Assembly: GCA_964394205.1 (NCBI GenBank)
Contig: CAYMVS010000034.1
Span: 1 to 23,120, forward strand
Origin: HGM05190 sp964394205
Lineage (GTDB): Bacteria; Bacteroidota; Bacteroidia; Bacteroidales; Muribaculaceae
Reading direction: 5' to 3'
Length of the DNA stretch: 23,120 nucleotides
Below are positions 7,003-15,042 of this stretch, in pieces. The position numbers and the translations under genes are program-made. The first letter of the stretch is position 1, and every line of letters starts with the position of its first letter. The notes under the pieces were generated by a model. That model was not told the DNA's origin. It made no database searches and saw only the letters and a list, made by a program, of their open reading frames with translations.

Positions 7003-10000
7003 ATGAAACTCTTTGCCACCCTTGCCACTGTCATCGCAGCGACGGTTGGCGCTCATGCAGCCACAACAGCCCCGCTATGGATGCGCGACATTGCCATCTC
7101 GCCCGATGGCCAATCGATTGCCTTCACCTATAAGGGCGATATTTTCACCGTACCAACCACCGGTGGCGCCGCCACGCGGCTCACCACCCTGCCGAGCTAT
7201 GAGCAGCTGCCGGTGTGGTCGCCCGACGGTCGGATGATTGCCTTTGCGAGCGACCGCAATGGGGGCTCCGACGTGTATGTGATGCCGGCCACCGGTGGCA
7301 CCGCCACGCGGCTCACTTTCCACTCGGCGGCCGAGACTCCCGAGAGTTTCTCGCCCGATGGCAAGTCGGTAATCTTCTCGGCGGCTATTCAAGACCCGGC
7401 GTCGAGCCTCCTTTTCCCCTCTGGACGACTGGTCGAGCTTTACAGCGTCGATATTGACAATCCCGGCGCGGCACGTCAGATTCTCGCCAGCCCCGCCCGT
7501 GGTGTGAAGTACTTGCCCGATGGCTCTTTCTTATATTATGATGTAAAGGGAATGGAAAACGTGTGGCGCAAACACCACACGTCGTCGGTCACCCGCGACA
7601 TCTGGCTTTATGACAGCGCTACCGGTCGCCACACCAACCTCACGTCCCATCCCGGCGAGGACCTCGACCCGGCGGTGAGCGCCGACGGCAAGACGGTCTA
7701 CTTTTTGAGCGAGCGCGACGGCAAGCCGATCAATGTCTATGCCATGAGCGTCGACAACCCGTCGGGCGTCAAGGCGTTGACCGACTTTGGTCCACACCCG
7801 GTGCGTTTCCTGACGGCGGCTGGCGACGGTACCTTGGCCATGGGCTACAATGGCGAGATTTACACCCTCAAGCCCGGTGGCACCCCGGCAAAGGTCGAGG
7901 TCGCGCTGACCATCGACGAGACCGACGAGCCGATTAGCATCTCGCTCGGTCGCGGCTACAGCGACGCTGCTGTGTCGCCCGACGGCAAGCAGATGGCGGT
8001 CATCCGCCGCGGTGATATCTTTGTGGGCTCAATCGAGCACTCGTCGGTGAAACGCGTCACAAACACCGGCGCCCCCGAGGCCGACCTTTGCTGGGGCGAC
8101 GATAACCGCACTCTCTATTACACCTCACAGCGCGACGGCAAGCGCAACATTTATGTCGCCACAATGGAGCGTAAGGATGACCCGACATTCTCGCTGGCCA
8201 CAATCATTGCCGAGGAGCCGCTGTTTGACAACCCGACGGTCGACCGCGAGATGCCCCGGCTGTCGCCCGACGGCAAGAAGATGGCCTTCATTGAAAACCG
8301 CAATCGGATAAGGGTCATGAATCTGGCCAACCGCGAGATCAAGACGCTGACCGACTCAACTCTCTATCCCCGCCGCGATGCCGGAATCAACTTCTCATGG
8401 TCGCCCGACAGCCGTTGGATCGTGGCCGAGCTCATCGGCAGTCACCGCGACCCCTACACCGATATCATTCTCATCAACGCCGAGACCGGCGAGACAGCCA
8501 ATATCACTCAAAGCGGTTACTTTGACGAGAGCCCCCGCTTTGTGATGGATGGCAACGCGATTCTTTTCCTCAGCGAGCGTTACGGAATGCGCAACCACGC
8601 CTCGTGGGGGTCGCTGAGCGACGTCATGCTGGTTTTCCTCAACCGTGACGCCTACGACCGCTACCGCCTCAACGATGAAGACTACGCTCTGCTCAAGGAG
8701 GTGGAGAAGTCGCGCCCCGAGAAAAAGAAAGAGACTCCCGACCCCAAAAAGAAAGACAAGAAAAAGAAAGAGACTCCTGTCAACGAGAAGGAGGACTCAA
8801 AAAAAATCAATGTTGAGCTTAAGGGTATCGAGAATCGCATCGTGCGCCTGACTCCCAACTCGTCCGACATCTGTGACGCCATCATTGACGGCGACAATCT
8901 CTATTATCTCTCGGCCATCGAGCAGGGCTATGACCTGTGGAAACTTGACCTGCGCGAGGGTGACACCGAGATTATCAGCAAGCTCGACGCCGGGCGTATG
9001 AGCTTTGAGACCGACTCAAAGGGGAAAATCTACCTGTTGGGGTCGTCGTCGCTCAAGAGCCTGAACACCTCAAGCGACAAGCTGAAGACAATCTCGCTGA
9101 GCGGCAGCGCCCGTCTGGATGCCCAGGCCGAGCGCGACGCCATGTTTGACGAGGTTGTCATGCAGGAGCGCGAGATGTTCTACACCCCCACGATGCACGG
9201 CGTCGACTGGCCGGCTATGACCGCCAACTACCGCCGCTTCCTGCCCCACATAAACAACAACTATGATTTTGCCGAGATGCTCAGCGAGATGCTCGGCGAG
9301 CTCAACGTGTCACACACCGGTTCGGGCTATCGCGGCCCCGGCGCCGACAATCAGGTGGGCAACCTCGGTCTGCTCTACGACATGACCTACACGGGCCCCG
9401 GCCTGAAGGTCGACGAGGTGGTGGCCGACGGTCCCTTTGACCATGCCACTCTCTCGCTCAAGGCCGGCGATGTCATAACCTCTATCAACGGCATCAAGCT
9501 CGTGCCGACAACCAATGTCGACTCGCTGATGTATAACACCATCGGTCGCAAAACACTCGTCGGCTACAGGCCCTCAGGCAGTGGAGCGGAGCAAAGCGTC
9601 GTCGTGCTCCCCATCTCAAACGGCCGTATGAGCGACCTGCTGTACAAGCGTTGGGTGGCCCGCAACGAGGCCATCGTCGACTCGCTCTCGGGCGGACGAT
9701 TGGGATATGTGCACATAGAGTCGATGGATGACGACTCTTTCCGTGATATCTACTCAAAGATACTCGGCAAATACACCACGCGCGACGGTATCGTCATCGA
9801 CACCCGTTGGAACGGTGGCGGCCGCCTGCATGAGGATATCGAGATTCTCTTCAGCGGCAACAAATATTTCACTCAGGTGATACGTGGCCAAAAGGGGTGT
9901 GACATGCCCTCTCGCCGTTGGAACAAACCCTCCATCATGATACAGTGTGAGGCCAATTACAGCAACGCCCACGGCACCCCCTGGGTCTACAAGCACCAGG

Positions 10001-10257
10001 GTCTTGGAAAGCTCGTCGGCGCTCCCGTGCCGGGCACCATGACATCGGTCAACTGGATCACACTTCAAGATCCCAGCCTCTATTTCGGAATACCCGTTAT
10101 CGGCTATCAGCTGCCCGACGGAAGCTACCTGGAGAACACTCAGCTCGAGCCCGACATCCTGGTTCTCAACGACCCGTCACAGATTGTCAAGGGCGTTGAC
10201 GATCAGCTGCGCGTGGCTGTCGAGACGCTGCTCAACGATATCGACAGCGCCAAGTGA
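7003..10257 (+). CDS. Secreted tricorn-family protease (S41) with beta-propeller and PDZ domains
   Basis: The product is 1084 residues when started at the ATG at 7003, which gives a signal peptide (Lys2, hydrophobic LFATLATVIAATVGA, likely cleavage after AHA) and no lipobox, so it is probably periplasmic. An upstream in-frame ATG at 6916 lies inside thiH and would bury the signal. Domains in order: six- or seven-bladed TolB/PD40-type propellers with repeated SPDG motifs (about 25-560), a Lys/Glu-rich linker (about 567-606), a C1-like helical domain, PDZ (about 800-870) and the S41 protease domain. Catalytic candidates are Ser770-His771 in ELNVSHTG, Ser987 in NYSNAHG and Glu1044 in LENTQLEPD, matching the Ser/His/Ser/Glu set of archaeal tricorn. 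It would trim peptides or misfolded proteins in the periplasm (inference). Confidence 0.9.
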   Translation: MKLFATLATVIAATVGAHAATTAPLWMRDIAISPDGQSIAFTYKGDIFTVPTTGGAATRLTTLPSYEQLPVWSPDGRMIAFASDRNGGSDVYVMPATGGTATRLTFHSAAETPESFSPDGKSVIFSAAIQDPASSLLFPSGRLVELYSVDIDNPGAARQILASPARGVKYLPDGSFLYYDVKGMENVWRKHHTSSVTRDIWLYDSATGRHTNLTSHPGEDLDPAVSADGKTVYFLSERDGKPINVYAMSVDNPSGVKALTDFGPHPVRFLTAAGDGTLAMGYNGEIYTLKPGGTPAKVEVALTIDETDEPISISLGRGYSDAAVSPDGKQMAVIRRGDIFVGSIEHSSVKRVTNTGAPEADLCWGDDNRTLYYTSQRDGKRNIYVATMERKDDPTFSLATIIAEEPLFDNPTVDREMPRLSPDGKKMAFIENRNRIRVMNLANREIKTLTDSTLYPRRDAGINFSWSPDSRWIVAELIGSHRDPYTDIILINAETGETANITQSGYFDESPRFVMDGNAILFLSERYGMRNHASWGSLSDVMLVFLNRDAYDRYRLNDEDYALLKEVEKSRPEKKKETPDPKKKDKKKKETPVNEKEDSKKINVELKGIENRIVRLTPNSSDICDAIIDGDNLYYLSAIEQGYDLWKLDLREGDTEIISKLDAGRMSFETDSKGKIYLLGSSSLKSLNTSSDKLKTISLSGSARLDAQAERDAMFDEVVMQEREMFYTPTMHGVDWPAMTANYRRFLPHINNNYDFAEMLSEMLGELNVSHTGSGYRGPGADNQVGNLGLLYDMTYTGPGLKVDEVVADGPFDHATLSLKAGDVITSINGIKLVPTTNVDSLMYNTIGRKTLVGYRPSGSGAEQSVVVLPISNGRMSDLLYKRWVARNEAIVDSLSGGRLGYVHIESMDDDSFRDIYSKILGKYTTRDGIVIDTRWNGGGRLHEDIEILFSGNKYFTQVIRGQKGCDMPSRRWNKPSIMIQCEANYSNAHGTPWVYKHQGLGKLVGAPVPGTMTSVNWITLQDPSLYFGIPVIGYQLPDGSYLENTQLEPDILVLNDPSQIVKGVDDQLRVAVETLLNDIDSAK
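7157..7316 (+). repeat. 28-nt near-identical repeat in propeller blades
   Basis: The 28 nt at 7157-7184 and 7289-7316 differ at a single position and lie 132 nt (44 codons) apart in the same frame. Both encode TGG-A-ATRLT in consecutive PD40 repeats. The match at DNA level is closer than protein conservation requires, which suggests recent duplication or gene conversion within the propeller. Confidence 0.6.
8722..8777 (+). repeat. 17-bp direct repeat in the Lys-rich linker
   Basis: AAAAAGAAAGAGACTCC occurs at 8722-8738 and again at 8761-8777, in frame and 13 codons apart, encoding KKKETP twice. The linker also contains an A8 run at 8799-8806. It joins the propeller part to the protease part and is probably disordered; its length could vary between strains. 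Confidence 0.7.
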
Positions 10258-10288
10258 CGCTTGACACTTGACGGCCCGAAAAAAACAC

Positions 10289-10331
10289 CTGTCCGGTAAA
10301 GGCTATTGGTAACAAAGCCTTTACCGGACAG
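10289..10331. terminator. Bidirectional intrinsic terminator between tricorn-type gene and buk
   Basis: A perfect 16-bp stem (10289-10304 with 10316-10331) has an 11-nt loop. On the minus strand it is followed by seven T's (A-run at 10279-10285), a strong terminator for nadC-ptb-buk. On the plus strand the tail TCATTTCTT is less ideal. It lies between convergent gene ends and should insulate both. Confidence 0.85.
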
Positions 10332-10358
10332 TCATTTCTTCGCACTACCCGATGGGTT

Positions 10359-11579
10359 TCAGCGGCGGTAGCGATACCATTTTTTGAGGTATTGGCGGAT
10401 GGCTGTGCCGGGCTTGGGGGGATGCTGAGGGGTGATGGCCGACAATAGCCATTCGCGCAGTTTTGACGGGCGCTGCTCGTCGTTGATTTTTGAGGGGTCG
10501 TCATACTCCTCACTGCGATACACTTTTGCCACGCGCTCTCCACGCAACACCGCGAGGGCATTCTCGGCCAGAGCCCTGAGCTCGTTTTCGCCGGGGTAGA
10601 CATATATCGGGGCGATAAAGTCGACATGGTCGGCAATAAAGTCGGTCACGCGCTTGCTGTGGGCAATGCCTCCGGTGAGCAGGATGGCATCGACATCGCC
10701 TTTGAGGGCGACGGTCATTGCTCCAATCTCCTTGCAGATTGTGTAACACATCGCCCTGAGCACCAACATGGCGTGAAGGTCGTGAGCCAGGATGCGGTCA
10801 AGCACCTCAGGAACCGAGGTTGTGCCCAGATGAGCCATCAGTCCACCTTTGCCGTGAACCATCTTGATGAGTTCATCTTGGGTGTATTTCCCTGAGAAAC
10901 AGAGTTTGATGAGTGGCCCGGGGGGCAGTGAGCCCGATCGCTCGGGTGAGAACGGACCACAGCCGTCGAGGGCGTTTGTGGTGTCGATCACGCGTCCGCG
11001 CCGATGGGCGCTGACGGTGCATCCTCCCCCCATGTGGCAGACGATCAGGTTGAGGTCTTCATACCGTCGGTTGCACTCTTTGGCATAAAGGCGCGCGACA
11101 GCCTTCTGATTGAGGGCGTGGAACACCGACTCGCGCGGGAGCTCGGGGATGCCCGAGATGCGCGCGTAGGGCATCATTTCGTCGACCACCACCGGGTCGG
11201 CGATATACGACTTGACCCCAATCTCGTCGGCGATGTCGCGGGCGATGAGTCCGCCAAGGTTTGAGGCATGCTGCATGCGCGCGTGCATCAGGTCGTAACG
11301 CAGGTCGTCGTTCACCTCATAGACGCCGCTCTCGATGGGGCTGACAATGCCACCGCGGCCAATCACGGCATCAAAATCCTCCAACCGGTGACCGCTCTCA
11401 ATCAAGACTTTCTCAATCAGCTCCTTGCGCCACTGAAACTGGTCGATTACCTCAGGGAAAGCGGCCAACTCGTCGGGGGTGTGGTCGATGGAGGTGTTAA
11501 ACGTGGCGACATCGTCGGTATAAACTGCAATTTTGGTTGAGGTTGACCCCGGGTTGATCGCTAATATTTTGTATGGCAT
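10359..11579 (-). CDS. buk: Butyrate kinase with C-terminal extension
   Basis: Buk transfers phosphate between butyryl-phosphate and ADP, yielding butyrate and ATP; branched-chain acyl-phosphates are alternative substrates. The ASKHA fold shows INPGSTSTKIAVY at residues 9-21 (phosphate loop), CHMGGGCTVSAH, the LDGCGPFSPERSG segment, and LLTGGIAHSK (adenosine region). The recognisable family sequence ends near residue 354 (LAVLRGERVAKVY), matching the usual length of about 355, but the frame continues for 52 more residues, rich in Pro, Trp, Tyr and basic residues (ending KKWYRYRR). The extension has no motif I recognise. The start ATG lies 17 bp after ptb, so the two are co-transcribed; a strong terminator follows. 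The real substrate cannot be read from sequence. Confidence 0.93.
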   Translation of the reverse strand: MPYKILAINPGSTSTKIAVYTDDVATFNTSIDHTPDELAAFPEVIDQFQWRKELIEKVLIESGHRLEDFDAVIGRGGIVSPIESGVYEVNDDLRYDLMHARMQHASNLGGLIARDIADEIGVKSYIADPVVVDEMMPYARISGIPELPRESVFHALNQKAVARLYAKECNRRYEDLNLIVCHMGGGCTVSAHRRGRVIDTTNALDGCGPFSPERSGSLPPGPLIKLCFSGKYTQDELIKMVHGKGGLMAHLGTTSVPEVLDRILAHDLHAMLVLRAMCYTICKEIGAMTVALKGDVDAILLTGGIAHSKRVTDFIADHVDFIAPIYVYPGENELRALAENALAVLRGERVAKVYRSEEYDDPSKINDEQRPSKLREWLLSAITPQHPPKPGTAIRQYLKKWYRYRR

Positions 11580-11596
11580 TTCTTATGGCGTGATCG

Positions 11597-12502
11597 TTAT
11601 TTAACTTGGAGACAGGCGAGGGCGATGGAGAAGAGTTTTGTGGCCGGCGTGTCGCCACGCGATGTCAGCACACAGGGCACGTTTGTGCCGACCACAATGG
11701 CGGCTATCGGGGCATCGGCCATGTGTGTTGCCGACTTGAAAAACACGTTGCCCGACTCGATGTTGGGAAAGAGCAGGCAGTCGGCATCGCCGGCCACGCG
11801 CGAGCCTTTGACGTGTTTCTCCTCAACCACGTCGGGATAGAGCGCTGTGTCGAGCGACAGGGGCCCGTCGACAATCACGTCGCCAAGCTGACCGCGGTCG
11901 GCCATCTTGGCCAAAATCGCGGCATCGGTTGACGACACCACCGAGGGGAGCACAAGCTCCGACGGGGCGATGGCGGCAATCTTGGGTGTCTTGACCCCAA
12001 GCGAGTTTGCAATCTGTTTAAGGTATTTGACAAGGATTGTCTTTTGCTTGAAGTCGGGCAACGGGATGACGGCGACGTCGCTGATAGAGAGCAGTTTGTC
12101 ACGCCCGGGCAGCTCGACCACCGACACGTGGCTCAGTGTCCCTTTGGGTGGAAAAAGGCCGGCCTCCTTGTTGAGGATGGCACGCATATATTTGTCGGTC
12201 GACACCAGTCCTTTCATCAACACATCGGCCTCGCCGGTGGCCACGGCGGCCACGGCCTTTTGCAAAGCCTTGAGGTCGTCGGGCTCGTCAATGATGGTAA
12301 AGTTTGCTATATCAATCCCTTCGCTTGCGGCAATCTCTTCTATCTTTTTCCGGTCACCAAAAAGGAAGGGCGCGACAAGTCGCTCTGAGGCGGCCGCAGC
12401 CACGGCATCAAGAGTGTGGGCATCGGCTGCACAGGCCACGGCGAGGCGTCGGGTGCCGCGGGCGCGTGCTTCATCAACAAGCTGGGTTAGTTTGGTTATC
12501 AT
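11597..12502 (-). CDS. ptb: Phosphate butyryltransferase
   Basis: Ptb exchanges CoA for phosphate on butyryl-CoA, giving the butyryl-phosphate used by Buk; together they make ATP from acyl-CoA. The 301-residue product has family length and the PTA/PTB signatures VLMKGLVSTDKYMRAIL, GTLSHVSVVE, VIVDGPLSLDTALYPDV, DCLLFPNIESGNVFFKS and SRGDTPATKLFSIALA. It follows nadC after 39 bp with no TAnnTTTG element in between, so all three genes probably share the nadC promoter. Ptb-Buk is known from butyrate- or branched-acid-producing Bacteroidales such as Porphyromonas and Odoribacter. Without butyryl-CoA-forming genes in view, the physiological acid could be butyrate, isobutyrate or isovalerate. Confidence 0.93.
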   Translation of the reverse strand: MITKLTQLVDEARARGTRRLAVACAADAHTLDAVAAAASERLVAPFLFGDRKKIEEIAASEGIDIANFTIIDEPDDLKALQKAVAAVATGEADVLMKGLVSTDKYMRAILNKEAGLFPPKGTLSHVSVVELPGRDKLLSISDVAVIPLPDFKQKTILVKYLKQIANSLGVKTPKIAAIAPSELVLPSVVSSTDAAILAKMADRGQLGDVIVDGPLSLDTALYPDVVEEKHVKGSRVAGDADCLLFPNIESGNVFFKSATHMADAPIAAIVVGTNVPCVLTSRGDTPATKLFSIALACLQVK

Positions 12503-12541
12503 GGTGTATAATGAAGAAACGTGGGGTTGAGAGTGGAGTTT

Positions 12542-13387
12542 TCAGCAAGCCTTGAAGCTCATGTCGAGGCCTTTGACAGAGTGGGTCAGCGCGCCAACCG
12601 AGATGTAGTCGACGCCGGCCTCGCCGTAGGCGCGCAGGGTGTCGAGGGTGATGCCTCCCGACGACTCGATCTCGACACGGCCGTTGATGTGCCCGACAGC
12701 CTCGCGGGTCTGGGCCGGTGTGAAATTGTCAAGCATGATGCGGTCAACGCCGGCCGCGAGCGCCTGGTCGATCTCATCGGTGTTGCGCACCTCGACTTCG
12801 ATCCTGAGGTCTTTCCCTTTCTCCTTGAGATATTGTTTTGCCGCGGCTACAGCCTGGGCGATACCGCCGGCAAAGTCGACATGGTTGTCTTTGATCAGAA
12901 TCATGTCAAACAGACCGATGCGATGGTTTTTGCCGCCACCTATTTTCACGGCCTCTTTCTCGAGCATGCGCATACCCGGTGTTGTCTTGCGCGTGTCGAG
13001 CACCTTGGCTTTGAGCCCTTTGAGGCGCTCCTGATATTTTGCTGTCATGGTGGCGATGCCGCTCATGCGCTGCATTATGTTGAGCATCGTGCGCTCGGTT
13101 TGCAACAGCGAGCGCACCGACCCTTCCACCTTGAAGGCCACATCGCCGGGCTTTACCCTGGCGCCGTCGTTGATAAACACTGTCATCTTGAGCGACGGGT
13201 CAAATTTCTCAAACACTTTACGGGCAATCTCGACACCGGCCAGGATGCCCTCCTCTTTCACTATGAGCTGCTGGGCGCCGGTCTCGGTGGCCGGGATGGT
13301 GCTGAGAGTGGTGTGGTCGCCGTCGCCAATATCTTCGGCAAAGGCTAATGTCAATAGGTCATCTATTAATTTATCGCGAATTTCCAT
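12542..13387 (-). CDS. nadC: Nicotinate-nucleotide pyrophosphorylase (carboxylating)
   Basis: NadC (quinolinate phosphoribosyltransferase) converts quinolinate and PRPP to nicotinate mononucleotide, CO2 and pyrophosphate in de novo NAD synthesis. The 281-residue protein has the expected length and motifs: AEDIGDGDHTT near the N-terminus, ERTMLNIMQRMSGIAT, LDTRKTTPGMRMLEKEAVKI with substrate-binding Arg and Lys residues, GGGKNHRIGLFDMILIKDNH, RIMLDNFTP and IESSGGITL, ending with SVGALTHSVKGLDMSF. It heads the nadC-ptb-buk run and has its own promoter in the 50 bp shared with rlmH. nadA and nadB are not nearby. Confidence 0.96.
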   Translation of the reverse strand: MEIRDKLIDDLLTLAFAEDIGDGDHTTLSTIPATETGAQQLIVKEEGILAGVEIARKVFEKFDPSLKMTVFINDGARVKPGDVAFKVEGSVRSLLQTERTMLNIMQRMSGIATMTAKYQERLKGLKAKVLDTRKTTPGMRMLEKEAVKIGGGKNHRIGLFDMILIKDNHVDFAGGIAQAVAAAKQYLKEKGKDLRIEVEVRNTDEIDQALAAGVDRIMLDNFTPAQTREAVGHINGRVEIESSGGITLDTLRAYGEAGVDYISVGALTHSVKGLDMSFKAC

Positions 13388-13397
13388 GATTTTTTTG

Positions 13398-13405
13398 TAT
13401 TTTTG
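13398..13405 (+). promoter_or_regulatory. -7 element of a promoter for rlmH
   Basis: TATTTTTG matches TAnnTTTG and would give a leader of about 27 nt for rlmH. No good TTTG lies 19-21 bp upstream, so this promoter may be weaker than the divergent nadC one, whose -7 box begins one base away. Confidence 0.5.
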
Positions 13406-13406
13406 A

Positions 13407-13438
13407 CAAAGTTAACAAATATGCCTCAATCAAACAAA
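13407..13438 (-). promoter_or_regulatory. Promoter for nadC (-ptb-buk)
   Basis: Reading the minus strand, TTTG (plus-strand 13438-13435) is followed after exactly 20 bp by TAACTTTG (13414-13407), a full match to the Bacteroidetes consensus. The predicted start near 13400 leaves a leader of only about 13 nt. The -33 box touches the first base of the rlmH start codon. Confidence 0.65.
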
Positions 13439-13911
13439 TGAAAATTACAATACTGGCTGTCGGTAAAACCTCAACCGACTATATTCAAAAGGGTATCAGC
13501 CATTATCTCGACCGGCTCAAACACTACATCACCATCGAGCTCCAGGCTATACCCGACCTCAAGTCGACGCGCTCGCTGACGGCCGATGTCCAGAAAGTCA
13601 AGGAGGGGGAGCAGATCCTGGCGGCTCTCCAACCCGGCGACCATCTCGTTTTGCTCGACGAGCGGGGCAAGCAACTCTCGTCGCGTGAGTTTGCCGTCGA
13701 GACGGGGCGGTTGATGAACCGCGGGCTGAAGAGGGTTGTCTTTGCCATTGGGGGGCCCTACGGGTTTTCACCGGCGGTCTATGACCGTGCCAACGCGATG
13801 TTGTCGCTCTCGTCGATGACGTTTACCCACGAGATGATACGTCTCATTTTTGTCGAGCAGGTCTACCGGGCGATGACCATCCTCAGAGGCGAGCCTTATC
13901 ATCACGATTGA
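13438..13911 (+). CDS. rlmH: 23S rRNA (pseudouridine1915-N3)-methyltransferase RlmH
   Basis: RlmH methylates pseudouridine 1915 in helix 69 of 23S rRNA on assembled ribosomes, using SAM. The 157-residue product is full length for this SPOUT family. Visible are LLDERGKQLSSREFA, the SAM-knot sequence VVFAIGGPYGFSP, and the C-terminal LSSMTFTHEMIRLIFVEQVYRA ending in GEPYHH, which forms the active site and dimer interface. It is transcribed alone, divergently from nadC. Its last 10 bases overlap the 3' end of hemW on the other strand, with no terminator between, so convergent transcripts probably overlap. Confidence 0.96.
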   Translation: MKITILAVGKTSTDYIQKGISHYLDRLKHYITIELQAIPDLKSTRSLTADVQKVKEGEQILAALQPGDHLVLLDERGKQLSSREFAVETGRLMNRGLKRVVFAIGGPYGFSPAVYDRANAMLSLSSMTFTHEMIRLIFVEQVYRAMTILRGEPYHHD

Positions 13912-15038
13912 ATCAGGTCGACCAAAATCGAGTCGCTTATGAGCCATCTATCTTCGGGAATCACGAGACGCCCCTGGGCTGTGAGCTCAAGATTATGAAT
14001 GTCAAGATGTGGCCCGGCGGCCTCCAGCACCGATTTCACAACATTTTGGGCCAAAGGCGAGCGAGGACCGGTGTCGAGGCCGGTAGCAGTGCGCAACGCG
14101 GTGATTATGATGTCGTTGACGCGGTCGGTGGGAGCGAGAGGCTCGGTCTCAAAAAAGTCAACACCCCCCGCGGCGAGGTAGTCTTTGAGCGAGGGTGGGT
14201 TCAGGCGCCGGGTGAGTCCGTCAAAACTGTGCGCGCCGGGGCCTAATCCAAGATATGGTGTTGAGTCCCAATAAGATGAGTTGTGACGTGAGTGCATCGA
14301 CTCTTTGGCATAGTTGGATATTTCATAATGCCGGTAGCCGGCCTGGCGGGTCATCTGCAGCAGTTTGTCATACATCAGGTAGATGGTGTCGTCGGTCGTC
14401 TCGACAACTTTGCCGCGGTCTCTCATGACACTCAGGCGTGTGCCAGGCTCGTAGGATAGAAGGTAGGCCGACAGGTGAGGCAAACCAAGCTGCATGAACT
14501 GCTCGAGCGTGTCGGTCCATCCTTTCAGTGTGTCGCCGGGGAGCCCGAAAATCAGGTCGCCCGAGATATTGGAGATGCCGCTCTGCCTTAGCCGGTCGAT
14601 GGCGCTGATCGCCCCGGCGGCGGTGTGGCGTCGGCCAATGGCCTTGAGAATAGTGTCGTTGAATGTCTGGATCCCCATCGAGACCCGATTGACGCGATGA
14701 CTGCAGATTAGGCTGCAAAACTCAGGGGTGACATCCTCGGGGTTGACCTCGAGAGTAAATTCATAGTGCCGGGTGCCGATGAGTGTGTCGGCAAACGAAA
14801 GAAGGGCCTCGAGCGCCGCTGCAGGGAGTGAGGAGGGGGTGCCCCCGCCAATATAGACCGTCGACACCCCGGCGCCGGCAAGCTCGGCGCGGCGCCTGTC
14901 ATACTCGGCTTTGATGCAGTCGACAAATCTTAGCGCGCGGTCGGCGCCCTCCTTGCCGCCACGGCTACCTATCGAGTAGAAGTCACAGTAGTAACATTTT
15001 GAGTGACAGAACGGAACATGAATATAGATGCCGGCCAT
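13902..15038 (-). CDS. hemW: HemW-type radical SAM protein (heme chaperone)
   Basis: HemW proteins are radical SAM relatives of coproporphyrinogen dehydrogenase HemN that bind heme and appear to act in heme delivery; they are often mis-annotated as HemN. The protein begins MAGIYIHVPFCHSKCYYC, with cluster ligands Cys11, Cys15 and Cys18 (CX3CX2C) and no fourth N-terminal cysteine of the HemN type. Further matches are YIGGGTPSSL, RVSMGIQTFND, SGDLIFGLPG and SRHNSSYWDSTPYLGLGPGAHS. I chose the ATG at 15038 (378 residues): an upstream in-frame start at 15149 would run back into the preceding gene and add unrelated sequence. The gap to that gene is 4 bp, so it is the third gene of the holB operon. 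Confidence 0.92.
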   Translation of the reverse strand: MAGIYIHVPFCHSKCYYCDFYSIGSRGGKEGADRALRFVDCIKAEYDRRRAELAGAGVSTVYIGGGTPSSLPAAALEALLSFADTLIGTRHYEFTLEVNPEDVTPEFCSLICSHRVNRVSMGIQTFNDTILKAIGRRHTAAGAISAIDRLRQSGISNISGDLIFGLPGDTLKGWTDTLEQFMQLGLPHLSAYLLSYEPGTRLSVMRDRGKVVETTDDTIYLMYDKLLQMTRQAGYRHYEISNYAKESMHSRHNSSYWDSTPYLGLGPGAHSFDGLTRRLNPPSLKDYLAAGGVDFFETEPLAPTDRVNDIIITALRTATGLDTGPRSPLAQNVVKSVLEAAGPHLDIHNLELTAQGRLVIPEDRWLISDSILVDLIQS

Positions 15039-15042
15039 TGGG

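Noticed and set aside
12521..13348. 275-codon open frame on the plus strand opposite nadC
   Set aside because: Antisense shadow of nadC caused by base composition; no recognisable motifs or promoter.
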